A stretch of DNA of 35,659 bases, taken from contig JBILVQ010000004.1 in NCBI GenBank assembly GCA_044370375.1, positions 1 to 35,659 of the forward strand. Direction: 5' to 3'. This document shows positions 1 through 6,600 of the stretch, piece after piece. This DNA comes from JBILVQ01 sp044370375 (GTDB lineage Bacteria > Bacteroidota > Bacteroidia > UBA4408). The notes under the pieces are model-generated. The model searched no databases, was not told the origin of the DNA, and worked only from the letters and a program-made list of their open reading frames with translations. Position numbers and translations under genes: made by a program. How positions within the stretch are numbered: the first letter of the stretch is position 1; every line of letters begins with the position of its first letter.

Positions 1-369
1 CATAGAAAAATTTTTCCTGAACATAATTTGATTGTCAAAAATATCTCCTGATCCATCACCAAGCCAGGTTCCTGATTCGTCTGCCAAAATACACTCTAGT
101 GTGTCTCTTGATACAAATCCATCCGGATACTTGGTGTCCATGAAAATAAACAAATTACTGTAGGGATAGTTTCCGGCATTCCTTACATTAATATAAAAAT
201 TATATTTCGCAGAAAGGTCGTCAACCGCCACGTCAAATCTTACCTTATTGTTTCGGTTCCAAACATTATCTGGGATATTTACATTTTCCTCAAATACCCT
301 CGCTTTATCGCAGGCTGTTTGCGTTAAAACAATAAGCAGACACAACCAAATAAATTTATTGGGCTTCAT
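1..369 (-). CDS. gldH: Gliding motility lipoprotein GldH, partial (3' end outside window)
   Basis: The first 123 codons are present, and the reading frame runs off the left edge with no stop. The protein begins MKPNKFIWLCLLIVLTQTAC, a short hydrophobic signal ending at Cys20, so it is probably a lipoprotein. It continues with features I associate with GldH: a W-N-R-N-N-K-V-R-F-D-V strand, the block Y-N-F-Y-I-N-V-R-N, the block Y-S-N-L-F-I-F, then DTLE-like and LADESGTWLGDGSGDI segments. GldH is one of the lipoproteins needed for gliding and T9SS function in Flavobacterium johnsoniae. Its ATG overlaps the last 14 bases of ricT, so the two are probably translationally coupled. Having gldH next to ricT and holB is, as far as I recall, a common Bacteroidetes arrangement. 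Presence of gldH does not by itself show that the organism glides. Confidence 0.85.
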   Translation of the reverse strand, partial: MKPNKFIWLCLLIVLTQTACDKARVFEENVNIPDNVWNRNNKVRFDVAVDDLSAKYNFYINVRNAGNYPYSNLFIFMDTKYPDGFVSRDTLECILADESGTWLGDGSGDIFDNQIMFRKNFSM

Positions 370-1822
370 TATTGTTTTTTGGCGGTCCTCCCTCAGGTCT
401 GGGGCCCTGTGGTCTGGGTCTGCGATTGTTATTTCTTGCTTCACCTTGTGGTCTGGGTTGTTGACCTTGTGGTTTATTGCCTGTTCCTTGCAGTTTGTTG
501 CCGGGAAGGTTTCCTTTAGCAACAGTGCCTGCAGCACGCGGAGGGAGTGGTGCTTTCCCTGGAGCCGCTGCCTGCGGAGGTTTGTTTTGATTTGCTTGAG
601 GCCTTGGTCGGTTTATTTTTGCAGGTTCACCAGGATTTGCCAACGGTTTATCTGCCCCTGCTTGCTGTACAACAGGTTTGTCAAAAGGTTTTTTCTTTTT
701 CTTTTTCTTTTTCGATTTGTTGGCATGATCAAATCTGGTGAGACTGTCTTGTCCAACAACATTTTCAAAGTCAGGCAGCTTTTCAACTTTTAATTTTTTG
801 AGTGCAACCTCATCAATGAGCGATTCGGGCACTACACCCTCCTTATTAGCGTCAATTAAAAACTTGACCCTTTCAACGCTTAAAGCAATAAAATTGGATG
901 GATCATCGGCATAACTGTACCAAAGAATCCTTCTGAAAATATCCGTTTTTTGATGAAAGGCAATTCCTTTCTGTGTTTGAATTTTTTCATTGTGAGTAGG
1001 AAAGTCTTTAATGGCATCTAAATAGCTATCCAGCTCATAGTTTAAACAGCATTTCAGCTTTCCACATTGCCCGGCTAATTTTATAGGGTTTAGGGAAAGC
1101 TGTTGGTAACGGGCAGCACTGGTGGTTACCGAACGAAAATCGGTTAACCAGGTGGAGCAGCATAGTTCACGGCCACAGGAGCCGATTCCTCCCAGTCTGC
1201 TGGCTTCTTGTCTGGCTCCAATTTGCCTCATTTCAACCCTAATCCGAAATTCTTCTGCCAAAAGTTTAATTAATTCGCGAAAATCAACCCTGTCGTCTGC
1301 GGTATAATAAAAAACGGCCTTGGTTTTATCGCCCTGGTATTCAACATCGCTTATTTTCATTTGCAGTTTAAGCGATTGGGCAATCTGACGCGCCTTGAAC
1401 ATGGTTGGTTCTTCTAATTCTCGTGCCGATTGCCATTTTTCTATGTCTAATTGTTTGGCCTTTCGATAAACGGTTTTTATGGTTGGATCGTCTGCCTTGA
1501 TGTTTCTTTTTTTGAGTTGAAAACGAACCAGTTCGCCACTCAATGAAACCACCCCGATGTCATGTCCCGGCGAGGCCTCTACTGCTACAACATCACCTTG
1601 AATGTATAATTCCGGTATTTGTGTTCTGAAAAAATCTTTTCTGCCGTTTTTGAATCGAACTTCAATAATAGGAAATGGCAAAACGCCATGGGGCAATTCC
1701 ATGTTCGACAACCAGTCGAAAACATTTAATTTATTACAACCGCCCGAAGCACATGAGCCATTGCTTTTGCAACCTGCCGGAGTTCCTGAAGATGATTTTG
1801 TGGAGCAACTGGTACAACTCAT
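356..1822 (-). CDS. ricT: PSP1/RicT-family protein with long basic disordered tail
   Basis: A 488-residue PSP1-domain protein (B. subtilis YaaT/RicT family). The conserved core lies at about residues 45-300. It carries two cysteine blocks, CGRELCC (C216, C221, C222) and CGKLKCC (C253, C258, C259). In B. subtilis RicT works with RicA and RicF, an Fe-S-binding complex that affects RNase Y-dependent RNA maturation. Five more cysteines crowd the first 29 residues (C3, C6, C18, C24, C29). From about residue 365 the protein becomes a low-complexity tail with eight lysines in a row (about 371-378), then Pro/Gln/Asn/Gly/Arg-rich sequence to the end. That tail is much longer than the typical RicT protein and is probably disordered and able to bind nucleic acid (inference). 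It lies 10 bases downstream of holB and overlaps gldH by 14 bases. RicA and RicF are not in the window. Confidence 0.9.
   Translation of the reverse strand: MSCTSCSTKSSSGTPAGCKSNGSCASGGCNKLNVFDWLSNMELPHGVLPFPIIEVRFKNGRKDFFRTQIPELYIQGDVVAVEASPGHDIGVVSLSGELVRFQLKKRNIKADDPTIKTVYRKAKQLDIEKWQSARELEEPTMFKARQIAQSLKLQMKISDVEYQGDKTKAVFYYTADDRVDFRELIKLLAEEFRIRVEMRQIGARQEASRLGGIGSCGRELCCSTWLTDFRSVTTSAARYQQLSLNPIKLAGQCGKLKCCLNYELDSYLDAIKDFPTHNEKIQTQKGIAFHQKTDIFRRILWYSYADDPSNFIALSVERVKFLIDANKEGVVPESLIDEVALKKLKVEKLPDFENVVGQDSLTRFDHANKSKKKKKKKKPFDKPVVQQAGADKPLANPGEPAKINRPRPQANQNKPPQAAAPGKAPLPPRAAGTVAKGNLPGNKLQGTGNKPQGQQPRPQGEARNNNRRPRPQGPRPEGGPPKNNNEAQ
689..713. repeat. (TTTTTC)n hexamer repeat inside ricT
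   Basis: About four consecutive TTTTTC units on the plus strand read as GAAAAA on the coding strand and encode the polylysine stretch of RicT. Six bases is two codons, so loss or gain of a unit would change the lysine number without a frameshift. Confidence 0.7.
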
Positions 1823-1832
1823 TTTTTTTGAT

Positions 1833-2978
1833 TTAGGCTGTTTGGGCCATTGGAATATTAATAAACTGACTCAACCTGAAGGTTAAATCCATCATCAGAA
1901 TTTTTGCGCTTCCGTTTTGTAAAATTTGTTTGTTCGCTTTGGTAATTTCTTCTACCATCAAGCTACAGTTTTTGGGGTGAATGAAGGGGTGGAACTTTAA
2001 CAGGAATTCTTTCTCCGCTTTGGTTACGCGAAGCATTTCCTCACCGGCCATATTGTAAATCAAAGCCTGCCGCAAAAGGTGAATGCCGTAAACAAAGAAA
2101 TTTTTCATTCCTTCCCTGCCTAAACCTGAAAACAAATCGCACCACTTAGAAGTAGCCGGCTGGAAAGGCTTGTAGCAGCAACGCATCCATTGTTTGAACA
2201 AATCGAGTTGATATTGTTGCGGATACGCTTCTGCACTTAACTGCAATGCGGTTAATAAATTGCCATCGGCAACCAGCGCAGACTCCTTGGCCAGCTCAGG
2301 ATTCACACCGCGATTGATAAGGAAGGTGGCTAATTCAGTGTCAGAAATTTTCGGGATTTTTATTTTTTGTGTACGCGAAAGAATGGTTGGAAGCAATTGA
2401 TCAGGCGTTTCGCTCACCAGAATAAACAAGGTTTTATCGGGTGGCTCTTCAATAACTTTGAGTAATTTGTTGGCCGTTTGTTGGTTCATTTTTTCAGCCA
2501 ACCAAATAATCAAAATTTTGTATTCTGCTTCGTAAGACTGAAGATAGATTTTATCAATAATATCTTCAGCATCTCTTACATTGATAAGGCTTTGTTTGCC
2601 CCCTCCATCAAGGGTGTTTAGCCAATCATAATTCGATAAGTATGGGTTGGATAATACAGCAGAGCGAAAATGGCTTAAGAATGAGTCAGAAACAACTTCC
2701 TTTCCTGTTACATCTTTGGTTGAAATGGTTGGAAAAATATAGTGCAAATCGGGGTGAACCATTTTAAACGATTTGCTGCATGCTTTACATTGTCCGCAAC
2801 TGTCGGTTTCTGATTTGTTTTCGCAAAGGATAAAGGATGCATAAGCCAAGGCAAGAGCCAATCCGCCGGAACCTTCAGGACCATAAATTAATTGGGCATG
2901 ACTAATCCGATCTGAATTAACCTGAGCAATAAGAGACGTATGCAGATGTTGAACACCTGTTAAGGAGGAGAAATACAT
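1833..2978 (-). CDS. holB: DNA polymerase III subunit delta' (clamp loader)
   Basis: A 381-residue AAA+ clamp-loader subunit that helps load the sliding clamp during replication. The N-terminal H-A-Q-L-I-Y-G-P-E-G-S-G-G-L segment sits where the P-loop should be, but the Lys-Thr/Ser of GxxGxGK(T/S) is replaced by Gly-Leu (residues about 38-40), so ATP binding is probably lost. A four-cysteine zinc module follows (C52, C61, C64, C67). Downstream are the V-I-E-E-P-P block and the SRT sensor (L-S-R-T-Q-K), which marks delta' and gamma/tau subunits. Length fits delta' and not the longer DnaX. The ATG start is at 2978. It precedes ricT by 10 bases and follows the small T9SS protein gene by about 50 bases on the same strand. 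Confidence 0.87.
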   Translation of the reverse strand: MYFSSLTGVQHLHTSLIAQVNSDRISHAQLIYGPEGSGGLALALAYASFILCENKSETDSCGQCKACSKSFKMVHPDLHYIFPTISTKDVTGKEVVSDSFLSHFRSAVLSNPYLSNYDWLNTLDGGGKQSLINVRDAEDIIDKIYLQSYEAEYKILIIWLAEKMNQQTANKLLKVIEEPPDKTLFILVSETPDQLLPTILSRTQKIKIPKISDTELATFLINRGVNPELAKESALVADGNLLTALQLSAEAYPQQYQLDLFKQWMRCCYKPFQPATSKWCDLFSGLGREGMKNFFVYGIHLLRQALIYNMAGEEMLRVTKAEKEFLLKFHPFIHPKNCSLMVEEITKANKQILQNGSAKILMMDLTFRLSQFINIPMAQTA

Positions 2979-3029
2979 AAGCAGGGTATATGATTGAACC
3001 CCCGGAATTTTTGGTAATCAAATTGGCGC

Positions 3030-3746
3030 CTACTTAAAAACAACTTTTACCTGATCGGCAATGACGTTGTTTTCAACAACCTGTAATAAATAAATTCCTG
3101 CATTTATTTGGGTTGTATTTAAAGTAAATGGGCCAGAATCACCCACCTGTTCATTGGAAACAATCCTGCCGGAAAAGTCAACTAATTGGACAAATGTATT
3201 GTTACTTGCCCGATTAATAAAAACACTGATTTGTTCGTCAGCAGGAATTGGGCCAACTGATCCAATTTGTTTGTTGGTATTTGATTCGATGATGCCTGTG
3301 GGAGTGGAGGAAATATGAAGAACAAACGAAGCTGTGTCATTTACATTATCAGCTGAAAAAAACAGGTATTTTATTTTACTTACTCCGTTATTACCTCCGG
3401 AATAATAAGTTGCGTGAAAGCTCGTTGAATCCGCAGTCCCAGCAGCTATTGGAATGATGCCTGAATTAGAAACTAAAGAATCAAAACATAAATCCCAGCA
3501 GAAGAAATCTCGACTACCACTTAACCGCTCTTGATAAATTCTTCGCACTTTGATATTTTGGCTTACAGAGGAGATGTTTTTTATTTTGGCGCTAAAATCG
3601 AAGGAGTTTTGGGTATTAGCAAAGAATAGCAAATTACTTTGCCCAGTAATTTCAGCGTTAGATTGTTTATCCTGCAATTTTAAAAATTGAGCCTTTAAAT
3701 TTACAGAAAAAACAAGGCACAGTATTAAGGTGAGAATTGATTTCAT
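3030..3746 (-). CDS. Small secreted protein with T9SS sorting domain and Cys-x3-Cys pair
   Basis: A 238-residue protein starting at the ATG at 3746. A longer frame opens at 3830, but only the inner start gives a proper signal peptide (MKSILTLILCLVFSVNLKAQ). The body (about 21-150) looks like a beta-rich extracellular domain built around FFCWDLCF, with two cysteines four residues apart (C83, C87). It continues with a proline-poor region ending in a K-I-K-Y-L-F-F-S-A-D strand and D-T-A-S-F-V-L. From about 160 a type A T9SS sorting domain follows (V-G-P-I-P-A-D-E, V-D-F-S-G-R-I-V, G-I-Y-L-L-Q-V, terminal K-V-V-F-K), so the protein should be exported through T9SS. I do not know its function. It resembles domains I recall from other Bacteroidetes secreted proteins with C-W-x-x-C-type pairs. 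An Omp28-like protein lies just upstream on the same strand. Confidence 0.8.
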   Translation of the reverse strand: MKSILTLILCLVFSVNLKAQFLKLQDKQSNAEITGQSNLLFFANTQNSFDFSAKIKNISSVSQNIKVRRIYQERLSGSRDFFCWDLCFDSLVSNSGIIPIAAGTADSTSFHATYYSGGNNGVSKIKYLFFSADNVNDTASFVLHISSTPTGIIESNTNKQIGSVGPIPADEQISVFINRASNNTFVQLVDFSGRIVSNEQVGDSGPFTLNTTQINAGIYLLQVVENNVIADQVKVVFK

Positions 3747-3772
3747 TTTGAATCGTATTTGTGTTTGACTTG

Positions 3773-3780
3773 CGAAGTTA
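3773..3780 (-). promoter_or_regulatory. Possible -7 box (TAACTTCG) for the small T9SS protein gene
   Basis: TAACTTCG on the minus strand, 26 bases before the ATG at 3746, fits TAnnTTYG, a one-base variant of the Bacteroidetes -7 box. No clear TTG -33 element is present. The same TTCG variant occurs upstream of ppiD and of the TPR gene. Confidence 0.35.
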
Positions 3781-3866
3781 GTTGTTTTGAAATGATTTTG
3801 AAAGAAATTTTTCAATTTTTTTTCTTGCAAATCAAACCTACTTTTAAGAAACTACGGATATACTGC

Positions 3867-3902
3867 AAAAAAAAGGGATGCCAATCTTTGGCATCCCTTT
3901 TT
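3867..3902 (-). terminator. Strong hairpin terminator downstream of the Omp28-like gene
   Basis: Perfect 10-base stem GGGATGCCAA / TTGGCATCCC (3875-3884 and 3888-3897) with a three-base TCT loop. It is flanked by eight A on the left and five T on the right. Read on the minus strand it follows the 3922 stop and ends in a run of eight U, a textbook rho-independent terminator. It could also work on the plus strand. Confidence 0.9.
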
Positions 3903-3921
3903 GAAAAACAAATTGTAGGGG

Positions 3922-5826
3922 TTATTCAACAACAAGTTTTTGAGTTGATCTTTTGCCCTCAATATTTAACTCAACAAAATAAACTCCCTTAGGAAAATTC
4001 GAGCTAGGAACGGTTAATAGCTTTTGTCCAGATCCTTCATTACTGAATGATTCAGAGAAAACGGATTGACCAATTGAATTGTAAATGGTTAGGTTACCCT
4101 GTGTTTTTTTCTTGAAATCGATCGCAATGGTTGCATTTTCAGTGGTTGGGTTAGGAAAAATAGAGATATTTCGAACCTCTTCAGTCAATTCAGCAACCCC
4201 TGTTGGAACTGTAATTAATTGAGATTGAACAACATACTTTGTTGCAGGATCTTGAAGAATAGCTATTACCTCAATATTGGCATCCCATAGTTTGTTAGAG
4301 TTCTCCGTTACACCACCAATGGTAAAGGTAAAGGTTTCATTAAAGGTTTGAGAAGCATTTACAGCCAGGTTGTTTACACTTATTCCTGTAGCCGAAGGTA
4401 AAATTTTTCTTGCAACGTGGTGATATTCAGTATCTCCATTCGTGGCCCCTGCAAAAGTGTATTGTTTGTTTGCAACCACCAAATAAAGCTTTAAATTTTT
4501 ATTCGCCAAAAAGTCTGCTTTGTTTGTAACACTTCCATTTACGGTTAATGCAAGACTAGTACCTGTAATTGTGGCTGTACCTGTGCCAGTAATTATTCCA
4601 AAGGCGGGACTCGCAACAGATTCATTTACCATGTCGTCATATTCAGTTGCAACATCACCCCAAGTAGCTCCTTGATAATCTGGTTCACTTCCATCTAAGA
4701 CCAAAGTTGGAGCGCTATTGATGCCATAGAATGCACCGCGGGCATCGCTATCACTATTGTGGCTTGGGTCGCCAGGGGTTGGAATTGGAACTTGGAATTT
4801 TACAACCAACTTTCTGCTGCCAGATTCATTAAAATTATTAGCATCAAAGGCAGGGGTATAGACATTTTGGTTCCAAGAAGCGCATGGAGGACAGGTTGAA
4901 CTAGAAAATAATTCTGAAAGGGAGTTTCTTAAAACACCCTCAGCGACAAAATAGTTTGCAGTTAGGGTATCATTTCCATTATTGCTGTCAGAAGAACCAT
5001 TAATGTTTGAGGCCCAATATTTAAGGGTATAAGCACCATTGGTACTGGCCGTAATGTTTTGGCTGAACGAAAAGTTATAGGTCCCAAATGGCAAAATATT
5101 CAGCCCTGTAAGGTTTTGGCTTACGGGTGTTCCATTGTTTACAGAGTAATTAATTGTCATGGAGCTAACCGGAATTCCATTGTTAGTTGCAACTCCTGAA
5201 ACTGGAATTTGTGCGCCTTGATTATTATAAGGGGTTACATTTAAAGTTGTGGCCGCCATATCAATTGCAGTAATTGGAGTAACTGAAATATCATCAATGT
5301 ACAATAAAAACTTGTCGTTAGAGTTGTTTCTGAAAGCAATACTAACGGTTTGCCCGGCATAAGAAGATAAGTCAATAGATCTTGTGTTCCAACCTCCAGA
5401 ACCTTCAGCAGCAACAGTTAATAAGTTGGTTGTAAAATCTGCAATGGTGGTTCCGTTTGTGGTCGAAAGTTTCACTTCGTAACCATCAGGATACGCCGCA
5501 TCTGATGCCCAAGCTTTCCAAATTAAATAATTAGCATTTGTTAAAGTAAGGTTTGGAATAATCATCCATTCATCTGCCACACCAGCTGGGTCGAACCATG
5601 ATGTAGATACAACTGCGGTATTGCCGGTTGAAATCACGTTGCTTCTTGATACCCAAGCTTGATTTGCGAAACCAACATTTGCAGCTGGAACTTGGGTGTG
5701 ATTTCTGATAATTACAAAACTTGCTGGCATTCCATTTTGGAAATTCTCTTGAAAGACTGGCTGGGCATGCAAATTCATGATAAAGGATCCTGAAATTGCA
5801 CAAATAAAAGTAAAGAACTTTTTCAT
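3922..5826 (-). CDS. Omp28-like secreted protein with jelly-roll, CPPC motif and T9SS sorting domain
   Basis: A 634-residue secreted protein. Residues 1-22 are a signal peptide (MKKFFTFICA...LHAQ). Residues about 23-185 resemble a cleaved-adhesin/choice-of-anchor J jelly-roll (E-N-F-Q-N-G-M-P, W-M-I-I-P-N-L, Y-I-D-D-I). Residues about 190-295 look like an immunoglobulin-like or CARDB spacer. Residues about 300-540 match the Omp28 family: S-S-S-T-C-P-P-C-A-S-W-N (C312, C315), then S-A-P-T-L-V-L-D-G, a placement like the CxxC and cis-proline strand of thioredoxin folds. The C-terminus is a T9SS type A sorting domain (I-F-P-N-P-T-T-E-N, G-V-Y-F-V-E-L, K-L-V-V-E). ATG at 5826, monocistronic, closed by the hairpin at 3867-3902. 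It is divergent from the TlpA-like gene. Function is not established; a cell-surface thiol-disulfide or binding role is an inference from the CPPC pair and the neighbourhood. Confidence 0.85.
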   Translation of the reverse strand: MKKFFTFICAISGSFIMNLHAQPVFQENFQNGMPASFVIIRNHTQVPAANVGFANQAWVSRSNVISTGNTAVVSTSWFDPAGVADEWMIIPNLTLTNANYLIWKAWASDAAYPDGYEVKLSTTNGTTIADFTTNLLTVAAEGSGGWNTRSIDLSSYAGQTVSIAFRNNSNDKFLLYIDDISVTPITAIDMAATTLNVTPYNNQGAQIPVSGVATNNGIPVSSMTINYSVNNGTPVSQNLTGLNILPFGTYNFSFSQNITASTNGAYTLKYWASNINGSSDSNNGNDTLTANYFVAEGVLRNSLSELFSSSTCPPCASWNQNVYTPAFDANNFNESGSRKLVVKFQVPIPTPGDPSHNSDSDARGAFYGINSAPTLVLDGSEPDYQGATWGDVATEYDDMVNESVASPAFGIITGTGTATITGTSLALTVNGSVTNKADFLANKNLKLYLVVANKQYTFAGATNGDTEYHHVARKILPSATGISVNNLAVNASQTFNETFTFTIGGVTENSNKLWDANIEVIAILQDPATKYVVQSQLITVPTGVAELTEEVRNISIFPNPTTENATIAIDFKKKTQGNLTIYNSIGQSVFSESFSNEGSGQKLLTVPSSNFPKGVYFVELNIEGKRSTQKLVVE

Positions 5827-6050
5827 TGTTTTTGGGTTTGATTTAGCCCGCTAAGGTAAAAAAAAAACAATTAAATTAGTATTCCTGATTAGCTCATATT
5901 TAGAATGCTAATTGTGAGGTGATTATAATGAGTTTTAGTAGAAATTTCAGAGGAGCACCTAAAATTATGGTTTTAGGCCGGTAAATATGACCAAATCGAC
6001 AATATATTTGCCAATTAAGTGGCAATTCCTTTACTTTGAAAAAAAATTCC
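5827..6050. other. Divergent intergenic region with two inverted repeats
   Basis: A 224-base gap between the Omp28-like and TlpA-like genes that must hold both promoters. It contains a 10-A run near 5858, a hairpin CCTAAAA / TTTTAGG (5958-5964 and 5971-5977, loop six bases) with no T tail on either side, and a second inverted repeat TTGCCA / TGGCAA (6008-6013 and 6020-6025). I see no convincing coding frame. Confidence 0.5.
6007..6038 (+). promoter_or_regulatory. Putative promoter of the TlpA/DUF6029 operon with overlapping inverted repeat
   Basis: TTTG at 6007-6010 and TACTTTG at 6032-6038 are separated by 21 bases, close to the Bacteroidetes pattern TTG-N17-23-TAnnTTTG, with one base fewer in the -7 box. 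The ATG follows 12 bases later. The inverted repeat TTGCCA-N6-TGGCAA overlaps the -33 element and spacer, a position typical of an operator. The regulatory role is inferred. Confidence 0.45.
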
Positions 6051-6569
6051 ATGAAAAAACTTCCCTTTCTCATTGTTCTTTTTGCCGCACTTTTTTGCTT
6101 TTCCCCTAATCAATCAGAAGAAAAAGCCAGAACCATTCCGGCGGTTACTGTAAAAAAATTAGATGGGTCGGATTTTAGTACCATGAACCTTCAAAATGAT
6201 GGTAAACCCATGATTATTGATTTTTGGGCAACCTGGTGCAGTCCTTGCAAGGCAGAACTAAATGCCATTGCTGAGAATTATGATGAATGGGTAAAAGAAA
6301 CCGGTGTGAAATTGGTGGCCGTCTCTATTGATGATGCCCGCAACATGGAGAAGGTTGCCCCTTATGTGAATGGAAAAAATTGGGAGTATGAAGTCCTCTT
6401 AGACCCCAATGGCGACTTTAAAAGAGCCATGAACGTTAACAATGTTCCTCATGTATTTATCGTAAACGGGAAACGCGAAATTGTATGGCAACAAAATTCT
6501 GCCGCACCCGGTGATGACGAGAAACTGCTTGAATTGGTCAGAAAGGTGGCCAAGGGAGAGAAAATCTAA
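6051..6569 (+). CDS. TlpA/ResA-like thioredoxin-fold protein
   Basis: A 172-residue exported thiol-disulfide protein. The ATG at 6051 is used; an in-frame TTG at 6036 lies inside the likely -7 box and is not a credible start. Residues 1-22 form a signal peptide or N-terminal anchor. The thioredoxin fold follows with I-I-D-F-W-A-T-W-C-S-P-C-K-A-E-L (C63, C66), V-A-V-S-I-D-D, and the cis-proline site N-V-P-H-V-F (P133). Proteins of this family reduce or exchange disulfides in the periplasm or on the envelope, for example in cytochrome maturation. Cys16 lies in the signal but has no clear lipobox. The gene is followed after 31 bases by the DUF6029-like gene, so they are probably co-transcribed, and it is divergent from the Omp28-like CPPC protein. 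Confidence 0.87.
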   Translation: MKKLPFLIVLFAALFCFSPNQSEEKARTIPAVTVKKLDGSDFSTMNLQNDGKPMIIDFWATWCSPCKAELNAIAENYDEWVKETGVKLVAVSIDDARNMEKVAPYVNGKNWEYEVLLDPNGDFKRAMNVNNVPHVFIVNGKREIVWQQNSAAPGDDEKLLELVRKVAKGEKI

Positions 6570-6600
6570 TGATTCCTTTTAATCTCTCCGATTTTATTCA

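Noticed and set aside
248..793. 181-codon plus-strand frame antisense to the 3' part of ricT
   Set aside because: It is opposite the low-complexity tail of a clear gene and its peptide is Phe/Leu/Ser-rich without domain, signal or neighbours.
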